A stretch of DNA of 64,000 nt from Tamarix chinensis. Its lineage: Eukaryota; Streptophyta; Magnoliopsida; Caryophyllales; Tamaricaceae. A program made the position numbers and the translations under genes. The stretch covers positions 73,714,706 to 73,778,705 of the forward strand of contig CM060174.1 in assembly GCA_030549775.1 (NCBI GenBank), given 5' to 3'. Positions 12,158-24,510 of this stretch are shown in pieces. Position 1 is the first letter of the stretch; every line of letters starts with the position of its first letter. The notes beneath the pieces are model-generated. The model did not search any database. It was not told the DNA's origin and saw nothing but the letters and a program-made list of their open reading frames with translations.

Positions 12158-12782
12158 ATTTTGGTTAGATTAATAAACCATGAATGACGATCACTAATCC
12201 AAGATTTGTACTTTGTTATCTAGGTTGATAATCTATTTAATTTGAGTGCTAATTGAATACTAGGATAACATAGTTAATCTATAAGTGTTAAGGTATATAA
12301 TTCAAGTAGCAAATATGTTGGTTAATTTCTAATGAAATATATTAATTTATTCTATTTAGTAATACCGAGAACTTTATAATTCAAGTTGACTATAATTATC
12401 GTTCTAGTTAAGTGCTCCCTAATTGATAATGCTGCACTAAATTGAATCTAGAGATCTTATCAATTAGTTAGACAATAAATCATTAATGAACATTGGTTTA
12501 TTTGTATAAAGGTATGGCTATATTATTCGGTGATTGGTTGATATCCCTATGTTGAATGTGTCATCTAACCCATATTATCTCATTTTTGTTATTTTATCAT
12601 TATGTTAATTATTATTTCCTTCTTTTCATTGCTATCAATTATTTTTCTTAATTTGATAATTGGGAGAATTTATTTGATAATAGAAATCAATGAACTAAAT
12701 TACACTCTTCATGGGATCGACCCCTACTCCCTACTAAATATTTGTTTCTATCTTTAGGGTTTAATTTGGAGTGTCTACTACA
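12158..12782 (+). repeat. 3' LTR of Athila-like element, second part
   Basis: After the target duplication atttt, the LTR resumes at ggttagattaataaacc and matches the 5' LTR from about 910 to its end at tctactaca. The combined copy is about 1536 bp. The following bases (acacactaac) begin unrelated sequence. Confidence 0.87.
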
Positions 12783-12789
12783 ACACACT

Positions 12790-13140
12790 AACAACATATG
12801 AATGAGACATACTAAGTTAAGGGGAAAAAGTTATACTATTTTCCTTTGTAAAGGGTTTTTTTTACTAGGTTTTTCTTACGAATTTTTAATGAGGCATTAT
12901 TTCAAAGATGTATTATTAAGGTCAAGTTTTGTAAATATCAAAACATCTAAATCCAATGGAAAGTGTTGAAAATATCCTATTTACGTATCATAGATGTATA
13001 ATTTATGAATGTGTATTGTACTAAATCCTAGATTTAATACTCCTATTATTACCATCATTTGTAAAAAAATTTCCCATTATATTTATAAACTCTCGACTCT
13101 TTTTTTCCTCCACCACCTTCCGTATTCTTTAACTCACTCT
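12790..13140 (+). mobile_element. Ty1/copia 3' end with start of its 3' LTR
   Basis: The block aagggttttttttactaggt, then cttacgaatttttaatgagg, is the familiar non-coding 3' end of plant copia elements. It is followed by tcaagttttgtaaatatcaa and a polypurine-like atccaatggaaag. The LTR then starts at 12964 with TGTTGAAAATATCC. It is lost after about 13140, where element B sequence takes over. Recognition is from memory of the family. Confidence 0.6.
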
Positions 13141-15579
13141 CATAATGAATTTAATAAGTATGAAAGTTGGTCATGATAAGTAATAATTGGTACCAAGTGT
13201 AAAAATAGGGCTTTGTGGTATTAACAACACATGTTGGGCATGAAAGTTGATATTATATGGCCTAGGGGCATTTTGGTAATTTTAAAGGTGCAATGGTATT
13301 TGTCCTAATAAATAGAAATGATAACTAATAGTTGATTCTAACTGTTAAAATAGGGCTTTATGGTATTAGCAACTTATGTGAGAGCATGAACATAAAATTA
13401 TTAGGGTCTAAGAGTATTTTGGTAAATTTACGTAAACTATAGTGAGTAGTGTAATAAACATGCATGATAAGTGTTAATTTGTGTTGGATACGAGAATGGG
13501 GGTTTATAGTCTTAGTATGGTTATCAATATTACATGGCATAAGGGCCTTTTAGTAATTTGGCATGTATTAGGGTGATTATTCTGATAGACGTATAAGGGG
13601 CGAGTCAAACCCAATGGAGTTATGACCATGGATGATAAGAGTAGGGGTTTGTTGCTATGAGTGGATATGGGGGTTAATGATAACATGGTTGAGTAGATTT
13701 GCACTTTTAGGGAGTACATGGAGTGCTAAAGGATGAGAGGTTACCCAAAGGGTGGAATTAGGGTTTCGAGAGGGGTCTGATTTGGAAGGTTAGTATCACA
13801 TATGCAAAATGGGGGAGTTAGACTTCAAACATTTAGGAGATGGATAATCATAGTAATATATGCTTGGTTGTGGAAATTTAGGGCTAAATAAGTATTAGAG
13901 AAGGGGTTAGGCTAACTAAGGAAAACTAGGGTTTTGAGGAGTAACCCTAGAGGCCAATTGTTATCCTATGTGAGAAATAGGGGAAATAGGCTATGAATTA
14001 TGATAAGAGGGTTTCTAATGATAGGTTTGGGTTTGTTAGATAAATGGGGGACTCAGAGAAACATTAGGGGGTAAGGATGTAATAGGCTTAGGAAACTAAG
14101 GTTTCTAAGGGGACAAGGTAGGCCCGGGGTGGTAGTAGGGCAGGAGTCCCACTTGAGTTATGCATGTCTGTGTGTAGTATATGAAATAAATAAGACACAA
14201 ATCACTTAAAGTGGAAGATCACTTCCAATCGAGGTCGTTTGTACCTTATTTACTGGTTTACCGATGAGAATAGTAGATAGGAGTGTATTGTCCTAAGTTT
14301 GTCATATATATATCACTCCATCCGTGAGAATAGTGGCTAGGAGCGTGCTACATTAGTTTTTTATTATATACATCGATCCACTAGTGACAATAATGGCTAG
14401 GAGTGTACTGCCCTGGGTTTGCATTGTATTTACCGATCCACTAGTGAGAATCGTGGGATCTTGAGCACAAGTAAGAAAAATCTTGGATAATAATAACTTA
14501 CAGGAAGACACTAATTACTTACAATGAAACACCATGTGGGTCAGGATTGATTGTACCTTCTTACCGGTCCACTAGTGAGAATAGTGGCCAGGAGCATTCT
14601 GTCTTAGGGTTGTACATTGTTATCGGTCCACCGGTAAGAATAGTGGCTAGGACCGTTCTACCTTGGGGTTGTATCTTGTTGACCTATCTTGTTGACCTAT
14701 CCACCAGTGAGAATAGTAGGGTCTCTGCACTCACATTGATACAAAATTCATGAGTTGACTAATTACTGACTAATATCATGATTCCAGATAATAATGAATG
14801 AACTAATATGATCTACTAATGTGTATGGCATTCTTGTTGTGATGTTATTGAGAATTTGTGGGTTGATCAAATGAGTTGTGCCTCCTACTAAGGATGAAGT
14901 GGTTTTCTAATTATACTACAAAGAGCATCGCTTGGATGTTTCAATAGTAAGTTTTGTTACTTCTAAGTGAATGATTATTGGTATCATATGACCATGATGC
15001 ATGTGGCTATATGAATGCTTATCACATTCCAATTAATATATGGATGGTTCCATGTTCATGTGATTGATGTGATGCATGTGGGCATTGCATATTAGTCTTA
15101 CATAATGGGTTACTTAGTATCATTGTACTTAAGGGTTCATTTCTTGGGCCCCTACTTATTCAATAAGCAGTGACCTTTGTATGTTAGCTCACAAGCTCAT
15201 TTTATGATTATTCATTGGGATTGAGAACGTAGGGTTATCTAGGACTCCAAGCGGTATTTTGAATCGAGAATATTCTATATTTTTCCTTACAATCTTTTGT
15301 ATTTCTTTTCCATTGACATTCTTTTTATAACCACAGTTAGTGGGTCTTCTTTGGAAGGTGATTTAACCTTCCTAACTATTGCACTACTCTATTTTATAAT
15401 TGTATTATTAAAATTTTAAGTAAAGTAACATTTTAGCCTTATCACTTAGTACTGGAATGGTAGATGAAACCGGTCTGGTACTAAGTCTGGTAGTAGTATC
15501 CCAAAATTTACTGTATTAGCTTCTACCTATTACTTTTAAAAACAAAATTGTTCAATAGTAAATTTTGGGGGGTGTTACA
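13140..15579 (+). mobile_element. Element B: 5'-truncated long LTR
   Basis: The 3' end aattttggggggtgttaca matches the ends of elements A and C. The segment at 15440-15540 (tggtagatgaaaccggtctg, a variant-rich stretch, then gcttctacctattac) aligns with 63520-63600 of C. No TG start is found, and homology with C begins only about 2 kb into that LTR, so the 5' part is missing. It contains the minisatellite at 14220-14740. Frames in this region are short and unconvincing. Confidence 0.65.
14220..14740 (+). repeat. Higher-order minisatellite in element B
   Basis: Units of about 65-75 bp carry ccactagtgagaatagtgg followed by ctaggagcgt-like sequence and ttg-rich spacers. Two larger blocks are separated by cactaattacttacaatgaa and acaccatgtgggtcagg, the same spacer type as in element A. 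The unit has an imperfect dyad (CCAC...GTGG). Confidence 0.82.
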
Positions 15580-15599
15580 ATTATAATTCAAATATTATG

Positions 15600-17347
15600 A
15601 TTACATAGAGGTATGAACATAAAAGGACCAAAAGAAAAACAATAATTAATGATGAACCTGGCCAAATATAGAGGGACCAACCAATTAGTCCCTAGGACTA
15701 GTTGACTGTTCTGATCGTACCAAGCCTGAATAAAAAATAACACTAGTGGACTAGTTGACTGGTTGGTTTCACCATTGACTATTCATAGGATATTGATAAT
15801 TGGGTTTGGCAAATTGATTGACTACTCATAGGAACTAGTTGACTGGCTCATCAAACCAATAAACTAATCTTGCAACTAGTCAATCAAACTTTTCAAACCG
15901 TGTGACTATTCACACAACTAGTTGATGGGTTCAATGAACTAATATGCTAGCCTAGATAAAATAGCACTTAGACTTGAGATCCACAAACCAAAAATCACCA
16001 ATATTTTCCAAATTAATCCTATCATGCTTGTATGTTGCAGAATATAAAAAAAGATATGCTCTGCATATGACTTCACATAAAGTATGGTAGGAATCAATAA
16101 TTATAAAGATCATGCTTGAATTTCACCAAACTCATGCATAATAACAAAATACTCAAATATGCTCCAAAACTTCATAAATCAAAATATGGTAATGTGATCA
16201 AAATTTTAGAACTTAACTTAACACATACACATCACCGAGCACACCAAGAACTCAAAACCACATTAAACAACACAAGACCTTAATCATGGTAAAGATAAAC
16301 ATACCTTACCTTGAAATAATTCTTCTAGCACAAAACTCCTAACTTGACGGCAGTCTACATGACCTTGATTCCTAAGAAAATTGAGAATAAAAACCTTTAA
16401 ATCTCCTTTGTAAAGCTCCATTCAAAAAATTAAAAAATTAGAAGGAGAGGAAGATGAACCTCAATCCTTACTCTCTTAATAGGAAAAAGGGAGAACTAAA
16501 TACAAGATTAGAATAATAAAATAGAGGTAATAAATCAACCAAAGAGGGAATAAAATAAGATCAAACCTCTAATTTTTCTGAGAAGAGAGGAAAAAGGAAG
16601 GAACATGGAGAATACTCAATATTTAGAAAAGTTCACCAAGGAAAAGGAAGAATAGATTAAGAATAGTAGGTAATAAGTGAAAATGAATCAAAGATGGAGT
16701 GTATAGAAGGGAGAGCTGGTCGAAATCCACAAGACGGAGAGATATAAGGCTGGTATGGTTGAGTGTGAGCAATCAAGGTATAATAAAATATATATTTACA
16801 TGAGGGAGGTTGAGTGTAGTTAGGAGGGGACAATTACATAGGGTTGTCATGTTAGGAAATATGTGCATGAATTAAAACACATAATCATAACTGCTGGAAG
16901 AGAGAGGAAAATGAGGGACAAGGGAGAAGGCGATATATGCCTCAAAAAAGGCTTTTAGGGGAAATTTAACTAAATAAAATCATAAAATGATCTAAATAAT
17001 GTAAAAATAATTCCAAAACACCAAAATATACTCATTAAAACAAACAATTTCTAATTAGAATTTTTCATAAACATTAGAAAGGGATTCAAATCAAAATTAG
17101 CAAATGATATGAAATAGTAAGATAACTAATTGATCAATTTGAACAAACTAGTTGACTGGTTTTTTGATAATAAAAATTATCAATCTTTGAGCGTACTAGT
17201 TGGTTAGTTAAACAAACAATTTAATCACTAAACTTGAAATTTTTATTTTTATTATAACTTCAAGCCCTTTTCAAAACCAAAATAAATTTATTTTATATCA
17301 ACATAATTTTAAACACATTTTGAATGATTTTAGGATAAGATATTACA
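15600..17347 (-). mobile_element. Element F: minus-strand long LTR
   Basis: On the minus strand it begins TGTAATATCTTATCC at 17347. Its first part aligns with element G (46865 downward): aatatcgatataaaataaat-like sequence, then aatttctaattag-like runs, a palindrome cluster, and a leader ending near 16300. A second palindrome cluster lies at 15690-15935. The far end is unclear next to element B. It is inserted in the copia integrase relic, whose sequence resumes exactly at 17348. Confidence 0.62.
15690..15935. repeat. Palindrome cluster in element F (distal)
   Basis: Repeated imperfect palindromes occur here, such as gactagttgactggttggtt and aactagtcaatcaaact, at roughly 20-45 bp spacing. The core fits ACYARTYGAYTRGT. 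The matching proximal cluster of the same element is at 17120-17215, about 1.36 kb away. Confidence 0.7.
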
Positions 17348-17990
17348 CTACATATCTACTTCTCACTAGATTTTTTTGCATAGTATCATACAATTTGTGG
17401 CTAAATTCATCATGACCATAACCTAAAAATATGTACTAATGAGTCTTTTGATCCAACTTTGACCTATCATCACTAGAAACATGAACATATACCTTGCAGT
17501 GACACACACACAAGTGATAATATGAGACATCCATACCAAACCAAAATCTATTGGGAACATCACCATTCAGAGATAATACAAGACTCAAATTAATCACATG
17601 TGCAGTTGTAAGTAAAGCTTCATGCCAAAAAGACATAGGCAACTTTGCCTATGAAAGCATACATCTAACTATTTCAATAAGATTTCTATTCATCCTCTTC
17701 GCCAAACCATTTAGTAGAGGAGTATTTGGAGGAATCTTTTGATGCCTAATACCGTATTACATGCAGTATATATCAAACTGATTACAATACTCACTACCAT
17801 AAATAGTATGAATCCATTTCTGCTTCTTACTAGTCTCTATTTCAACCATGCACGAAAGTGTTTAAACTATTCAAACACTTCATCTTTTAATTTCAAGGCA
17901 TAAACCAAAATCTTTCTGAAGTGATGATCAATAAAAGTGATGAAGTAAAGTTCAACATCGAGATATTTTACCTCATCTCTAGAATATTAA
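17348..17990 (-). pseudogene. Ty1/copia integrase core relic
   Basis: The minus strand encodes a broken copia integrase. In order: YFITFIDHHFRK with the first catalytic Asp (codon near 17927-17929); KLKDEVFE; then KWIHTIYGSEYCNQFDIYC, where intact copies read SDNGGEYC, so the second catalytic Asp is lost. LLNGLAKRMNR follows, corresponding to EQNGVAERMNR and including the catalytic Glu position replaced by Leu. Next are LPMSFWHEALLTTAHVIN and FLGYGHDEFSHKLYD. Several in-frame stops and at least one frameshift are present. It ends where element F begins. Confidence 0.85.
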
Positions 17991-18500
17991 TTTATTATAC
18001 TTGAGACCATCAAACTATTAATAAAATGATAAGCTTCTAACTTTAACCATCAAAATCCTTCAAAGAGTTTATTGTAAATGCTTGACTTACTACAATGGTG
18101 AAGGAGAATTGGTAATGGTAGTTCTAATCACTATTAATGAAAAAAATACATGCAGAGTCTCATAAGTACCATGGGTAGAAATTTTTGCACAAAGCCAAAT
18201 TCACTACTTCATAATCCAAACATGTATTGTAAAATTTTTTTAAAAAGCATAAAATAAAAAATTAAATTACAGAATTTCAATTGCATAAGTAAAATTGCTT
18301 AAACATAAAGTATAAAAATAAAATAAGTGTTTGGATCTTCAATACCTCAAAAGACTCAATCTTCTAGATCAAACTACGCTTGAGGTAATAAATACATTTA
18401 ATCCAATCATTGGGTAAACTTTTAATAAGGTTCATGTGACTTTTAATATTTAATATTCTAAGATACTCATTATCCTTAAATCATACAATCTTTACGATTA
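17991..18500. other. AT-rich sequence before gap, nothing recognised
   Basis: The stretch is AT-rich. Upstream pol sequence of the copia relic would be expected here but is not recognisable. From about 18340, motifs such as actcaatcttctagatcaaa resemble the units of the hairpin array beyond the gap. Confidence 0.4.
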
Positions 18501-19000
18501 NNNNNNNNNNNNNNNNNNNNNNNNNNNNNNNNNNNNNNNNNNNNNNNNNNNNNNNNNNNNNNNNNNNNNNNNNNNNNNNNNNNNNNNNNNNNNNNNNNNN
18601 NNNNNNNNNNNNNNNNNNNNNNNNNNNNNNNNNNNNNNNNNNNNNNNNNNNNNNNNNNNNNNNNNNNNNNNNNNNNNNNNNNNNNNNNNNNNNNNNNNNN
18701 NNNNNNNNNNNNNNNNNNNNNNNNNNNNNNNNNNNNNNNNNNNNNNNNNNNNNNNNNNNNNNNNNNNNNNNNNNNNNNNNNNNNNNNNNNNNNNNNNNNN
18801 NNNNNNNNNNNNNNNNNNNNNNNNNNNNNNNNNNNNNNNNNNNNNNNNNNNNNNNNNNNNNNNNNNNNNNNNNNNNNNNNNNNNNNNNNNNNNNNNNNNN
18901 NNNNNNNNNNNNNNNNNNNNNNNNNNNNNNNNNNNNNNNNNNNNNNNNNNNNNNNNNNNNNNNNNNNNNNNNNNNNNNNNNNNNNNNNNNNNNNNNNNNN
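18501..19000. other. Assembly gap of 500 N
   Basis: Exactly 500 N bases. The sequence before the gap ends tttacgatta and the sequence after it begins acgattataa, so the contig ends share the 7-mer acgatta. The gap length is probably a placeholder. Confidence 0.98.
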
Positions 19001-19480
19001 ACGATTATAAAAACATAATTTTTAAATAGTTTTAAAATTATTTGATTATTTGAATGAAATTATTTATAAGGTATTCATGACATTTAAATTAATTAATGTA
19101 ATAGATTGAATAGGTGCAAGGATTTTCTTACAATTTGATAGTTTTTTTTAATCAAAATGTATTTAAGGTATTAATAACCTTCATATTGATCTACTAGATT
19201 AGAATATCATTCTTATAGATATTATAATGGGAAGAAATCAATACCTTTTGGATTAAGATAATTGAGTATGAACTTCAGGTTTATCTCTATTATATACTTT
19301 CTCTTCCCATGGTACATATATTAGTTCATTTTAGGTGGCCCTCCAATCACTTCAGGTAATGGAGGTTAGAAAATAGTGATAAATTTGAAGAAATTAAACT
19401 AAATAAATATGTAGCAATAAATTAAATTTTAGAAAATAAAAGGCATAACAAAAAATAAAATTAAATGTGCAAATGAGTTC
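19001..19480. other. AT-rich sequence after gap
   Basis: No gene or recognisable element. The stretch is AT-rich and leads into the hairpin array. Confidence 0.4.
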
Positions 19481-20335
19481 AATCTTCCATATTGAGTTGT
19501 TTGTAGATTTTTAAGATAGAATTGCATATATATCTTAGAACAATAAATCAATCTTAATGATTGAATTGTATACAAGTCTTCAAAATCTCATATTCAATTA
19601 TCAAGATTTAATTGTATATATATGTCCTCGGGGCCTTTGATTTATTCAATCTTATATTATATTATATATATATATATATATGTTACCCTTGATTTATTCA
19701 ATCTTATAGATTGCATTATATGCATGTCCTTAAGGCCTTTCATTAAATCTTCATGATTGAATCATATATAGGTACCAAAGCTCTCAAACTCAAACTCAAT
19801 CTTTATAATTGAATATTAGGTAATCCAATTTTCTAGATTAAATGATATATAGGTCTTTAGCACCTTTAATTTAATCTTTAGGATTAAATTGTATATGAGT
19901 TATCAATACCACAAATTTAATATTTAGAATTAAATCATATATAGATCCTAAGAGTTTCAAATTAAATCTTTAGGATTGAATTGTATATAAATACTAAGGG
20001 TTATTTAATCTTCAATATTGAATTATATATAAAAACTTTAGGACCATTAATTCAATCTTCAAGATTAATTTGTACATAGGTCACAAGGGACCATTCAATC
20101 TCTAGGACTAAATTATATACAATAATTTGTACATAGGTCACAAGGGACCATTCAATATCTAGGATTGAGTTATATATAAGTCCTCTAAGACATTTTATTA
20201 AATCTTTAGGATTAATTGAGTTGTATATAAGTTATGAGTGACTCAAATTTAATCTCTAGAATTAAATTGAACACAGGTCCTTATAAATTTTTGGTTCATT
20301 ATTTAGGATTGAATTATATATAGATCTGAAAATGT
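19480..20335. repeat. Degenerate tandem array of hairpin-forming units
   Basis: About 18-20 units of roughly 40-50 bp. Each contains an imperfect palindrome of the form ttcaatctttaggattgaat, followed by tatatataggtcct-like sequence. Clear units include ttaatctttaggattaaatt (about 19873) and aatctttaggattgaattg (about 19966). One unit near 20070-20155 is locally duplicated (aatttgtacataggtcacaa appears twice). No coding frame runs through it. Confidence 0.8.
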
Positions 20336-20955
20336 CCAACTTGATCTGAAGATGAAGCACAGTAATATTAAAATCATTAAAGGAGACTTCAAATTTGTGT
20401 TAGATTCGAGTAATGAAAGATCCATATCCTAAGGTCACCTGATTATGGCCCTTTATATGAGACAAATGTATAAAAATATCAACTTTAACCCTCATCGGAG
20501 TGCTTGAGAGGATGTGGGTTACACCATACCAATCCTTTGCCATCATAAATGCCCTAGAACCAGCTCAGGGAAAAGGGTTTTTTTGCAGCCTTTACCCTTG
20601 ATTTTGTATCAACTGATGTAATGTACCTTCAACTATTGTGTGCAATGGGTTTGATTCCTCCCAACTAGCCAGATGAGCCCTAATTTATGAAATTTAGTGA
20701 AGGATTGAGAGATTTGGAAGGGAGAGAGTGGGGTTGAGAGTGAGAATGATCAAAGGGTTTAGAGGAAGGAATCTTGGGTTTGTTTTGAGTAGAGAAATGA
20801 CTATATATACCCTAGAAAAATAAGTCAATCTATTTTACAAACCAATCGATTGTTCTTACCCAATTATGGAAAACAAAAATACATAACCCATTACCCCATT
20901 TCAAGGGGACCCATCGACTGGTTCCCTATACACATTAACTGCTTTCGACACTAGT
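20336..20955. other. Unassigned stretch with a palindrome cluster
   Basis: No coding frame is convincing. A TATA-like tgactatatatacc lies near 20800. At 20840-20963 there are three copies of the palindrome seen in the long LTRs: aaccaatcgattgttc, acccatcgactggttcc and cactagttgaatagt. The last is the insertion site of the hAT element. It may belong to another decayed LTR of the D/E/F family. Confidence 0.45.
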
Positions 20956-20984
20956 TGAATAGTTAGACCTGGAAAAGTTGACCC

Positions 20985-21335
20985 AATCCGACCGACCCAA
21001 CCCGAATAACCCGACTTGAAACCCGATAGTAACCCGAAAAATAAAACCCGTTCATAACCCGAAAGCCCGAAATAACTCGATTCAATTTGGATCCGACCCA
21101 AATTTAGCTAACCCCATTAAGACCCGAACCTAAATTGACCCGAACCGAAGTGACCAAAATCAATAATAACCCGAACCGAGCACACCTCAGACCCGACCCG
21201 ACCCGAACTCCAACCCGAGCCCAAACCGACCCGAACTCTAACCCAAACCCGAACCGACCCAAACTTTAACTTTAACCCGAACTAACCCGAACTCTAACCC
21301 GAACCCGAACCGACCTGAACCAGACTTGAACCGAT
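20985..21335. repeat. Left subterminal ACCCGAA repeat array
   Basis: Degenerate repeats of cccgaa, gacccgaa and aacccgaacc, typical of subterminal regions of plant hAT elements, where they can act as transposase-binding sites. The inverted counterpart lies at 24125-24510. Confidence 0.8.
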
Positions 21336-21627
21336 AATTGATTATTCTTATTCATATATATTATTTTTAACTCCATATTCTTATTAATTTTTGAAACCAT
21401 GTAAATAAATGCAAACATTTATAAGCATAAATTTATATTTTTGCTTCACTTTGTTTGATAACTTCCTACAACTTAAACTCTACACTTTGGACCATAATAA
21501 TAATACACTCATTGTATTAATGATTCATGAGGACCTGACAATCAAATTCAGCATTTCATCATACACTCATTGTATGATATACAATACACAATAATATTAA
21601 ATATACTGATAATCAGTATTTGTATAC

Positions 21628-22362
21628 CTTAGACCAAGATATTGGGGCCTTGACGAGGGGCTTCCTTGCAGCATACTTGGGTGGCAATGACTCGACGATC
21701 TCAACATCATCTTTCAGAGTCTCTATGAAGTGCCTCCAATCAAAAGTGTCCTTAAAATCACTGTAAAATATTTAGCCCCCCAAAAGAAAACATTAGAGAT
21801 GGTGTCGGTTGAATTTAAGTGCGATCCAAGATGGATCAAAAAAGGGGGAAAATTGCGTGTGCGTACCTAGGATCAGCCTAGAAGGAGTCATGATCAAGGG
21901 AAGGAAGAACGAGAGTAGCGTTCATGATCTTTGCAATGGCTACCATGTCGCAAATCTGGGGATCAATACAGATGTTGTGAGGGCGAAGAAAGAAGGAAAG
22001 GGGGGCAATGCGCAGATATAATGATATGATTGCGTGGTGGATAAAAAAAATGTATGGGAAGGGAGAGAGCTTGCTTACTCCTGTTCTCATTTGATTCAGG
22101 CCACCGTTGGCATGAATTGTAAGATACCCATTTGTTGCCGAACCGATCCCTGTAGTTAGTAATAACAAAAGAGATAGTCAGCAACTGGGGGGTTGGGTTT
22201 ACTTACAGTGGGTATTTAGTATTTACTAGTAGTTTCGCTGAGAAAGAGGGTCTTATTTATCCTGTTTTTGGGTCTGACGATGCATTTGTAGAAGTTATCA
22301 CTATCTGGTTTCCTCCACTTCTCTGGACTACACTTTGATCGTTTCTGCCCATTTGGTTCGAA
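21628..22362 (-). pseudogene. Captured O-fucosyltransferase-like gene fragment
   Basis: Four exons of a plant O-fucosyltransferase-like protein (DUF246/GT106 type) lie on the minus strand. Exon at about 22362-22263: PEKWRKPDSDNFYKCI. Exon 22149-22079: [18 protein letters not shown], the hallmark N-terminal motif of the family. Exon 21955-21867: [20 protein letters not shown], then DHDSF, a stop, and ADPS. Exon 21760-21628: [20 protein letters not shown], then [20 protein letters not shown]. The last three exons join in frame with intact GT and AG splice sites (donors GTAAGC, GTACGC, GTATAC). The only stop, TAG at 21878-21880, replaces the usual Trp. The first exon lacks a clean GT donor. Introns are present, so the capture was from genomic DNA, not mRNA. 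The catalytic C-terminal two thirds are absent, so no enzyme can be made. Confidence 0.88.
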
Positions 22363-22662
22363 TCACACGATTCAGACCAAAACCAAACGTGGCACTGTGG
22401 TGGTGATGATGAGTGACCAGTGACGATAGAGTATCGAGTCGACGAAGCAGTGAGTGTGAGTGAGCCAGCCAGTGCTGTGTCTGTGTGTCTTCATGTCTTG
22501 TGTTGTGCGAATGAGAGTGACTGAGTGTAAGCTACAGTGTGAGGTGAGGCTGCGTGCGTCTGTGTGAGTAGTGTAGGATAGCAGTAAGTAGTTGTAGTAG
22601 CGTAGCTGTAGCTAGAGATACATGCGAGATATTTTGATCGATGATATCTGATTCTAATATGT
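22363..22662 (-). promoter_or_regulatory. Probable captured 5' flank or leader of the gene
   Basis: Directly upstream of the captured exons, this less AT-rich stretch on the minus strand is rich in cacacagacacag and ctcacactcactg, like a plant 5' leader. An ATG with about 40 codons exists but shows no recognisable protein and ends in a stop before the known exon. Base composition changes sharply near 22660 to AT-rich sequence, probably the capture boundary. Confidence 0.4.
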
Positions 22663-24120
22663 TAAATTTGGAGGGAAAATAAAATATAGATATTGGGGGG
22701 AAAATAAGATTTAGGTGAAATATTAAAAAATATAAAGTTATTTGAAAATTAAAAATATTTTAACTAATATCTTATTATAGTTAATATAAAATTAAGGGGG
22801 TTAGAAAAATAAGAACTAAGTGAAATATTTAATAGGGGACAAAGTATTAAAAAAATATTTAGTATTTAATGTATAAATTTTTTTACGTTAATTATAGCTT
22901 TAACATTTGTAATATGCTTTTTTACTCCTTAATTCATAATATCAAATTATCAATAGACTAATAGTCCACCTCATATGTAAATTATATCATTTTTTAATTT
23001 ATTTTAACTAAAGCAATATTTATTCATTTTGTTTTAAAAATATACTCTCATTTTAGTGAAATTTCAATTCATAAATATTGAACTCATTATTTTGTACTAA
23101 ATTAATTAAATATATTATTTTTGCTAAAACTTGTTTATTTGTAAAATTGGTAGATCATTAAGAATAATTCATTGGATTTTCACCTTATCATAATCTAACA
23201 TTTAGATGACGAGACGTTAGAAATGACGTGTACACTAATATAGGTTATTTGAAGGAATTGAAATAGGAGGAGATCAAATGACTCTGCACCAATTCAATGA
23301 CCAAAGAATATTATTGAGGATGTCATGCACTTGCTTCTAGAATATTATGCCGTAATATTAAGAAATGAAATAATTAACAAAGGAAAGTGCATGGTCCACC
23401 ATGTTAGCAATTATAAGAACGAAGGAGATGGATGATATGCATGTTGATGCAAATTAAACATGAACATTGCAGGAAAAGTAATGTAAGAAATCATGAAAAT
23501 TATAATTGTAATTTAAGGTATAAAAGGCGATATATTGTCACTTATTAGCTATGTTGTGACCATTATAAATATCTATCGACATATTTATAATATAGATAAT
23601 TGTCTTAAGACATCAGACATACAATATAGAGTTTAGTGTGTGCTATGACGGAGTATTGTTTTACTAAGTTAGGCATTGAGACAAATTCATTGGAAGTGGG
23701 GTAGGGTTTATAATCATAAGACAACTTTGATATTTCATTTTTCACAAAGTTATTGATGATTGTGATTTTCATTTATCACATATTTATTTATTGTATATTA
23801 AAAATTATTATTGAAAATGAAAAATAGTGACAATGTCACACTGAGAAATTAAAAAACCACAGCAAAAGAAGCTAAAACCAAACTAATAGTAATAGGATAA
23901 TGTCGTACTATTATGGCTAGGAAAAAAACTCTCTTATTTTAAATTGTGATGGTGGTATGTTCAAAGATTTTATTAGTATTCTAAAAATACTTAAAGTTAA
24001 TTTTGTAAAAATTAAAAATAATTTTATTTTATTTCATACAAGTTCCAATTTTTATGTTCAAACTCGTTCTCGATCATGATTCATACTATTATAAATAATA
24101 TCTAATTTGAGTTTTTTGAT
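22663..24120. other. AT-rich interior of the hAT element
   Basis: No coding frame, transposase motif or other captured exon is recognisable. AT-rich filler lies between the captured segment and the right subterminal repeats. Confidence 0.5.
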
Positions 24121-24124
24121 TTGA

Positions 24125-24510
24125 CCTAAAATCTATAGACCCGAAATAGACCCGAATTCGAAAAACTCGATAGATCTAACACTTAGTTGATCTAATTCAC
24201 ATCCGACCCATGTAGTGACCCGAACCCGAACCCAAACCTAACCCAAATTCTATATACCCGAGTCAAACCCGAAATAGACCCGAACCCGAGAAATCCGAAG
24301 AACCTAGCATCGACCCGACCCAAATCACACCTGACCCGTCAATTAACCCGAATCGAACCCGAATCCGACCCAAAGCAACATAACCCAAAACATACCCGAA
24401 CCGAATTACACCCGACCCGAACCCAGACCCGACTCGATTGTATAGTAAATAAAAGTTGACCCGACCCATATCAGCCCGACCCTAACCCGACCCAAATGAC
24501 CCGTTTGCCG
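24125..24510. repeat. Right subterminal ACCCGAA repeat array
   Basis: Degenerate acccgaa, gacccgaac and cccaaat units continue to the right end tttgccgcctcta. Together with the left array they bracket the captured sequence. Confidence 0.8.

Noticed and set aside
18501..20335. CRISPR-like array
   Set aside because: Units are degenerate and contiguous without unique spacers, in a plant nuclear context.
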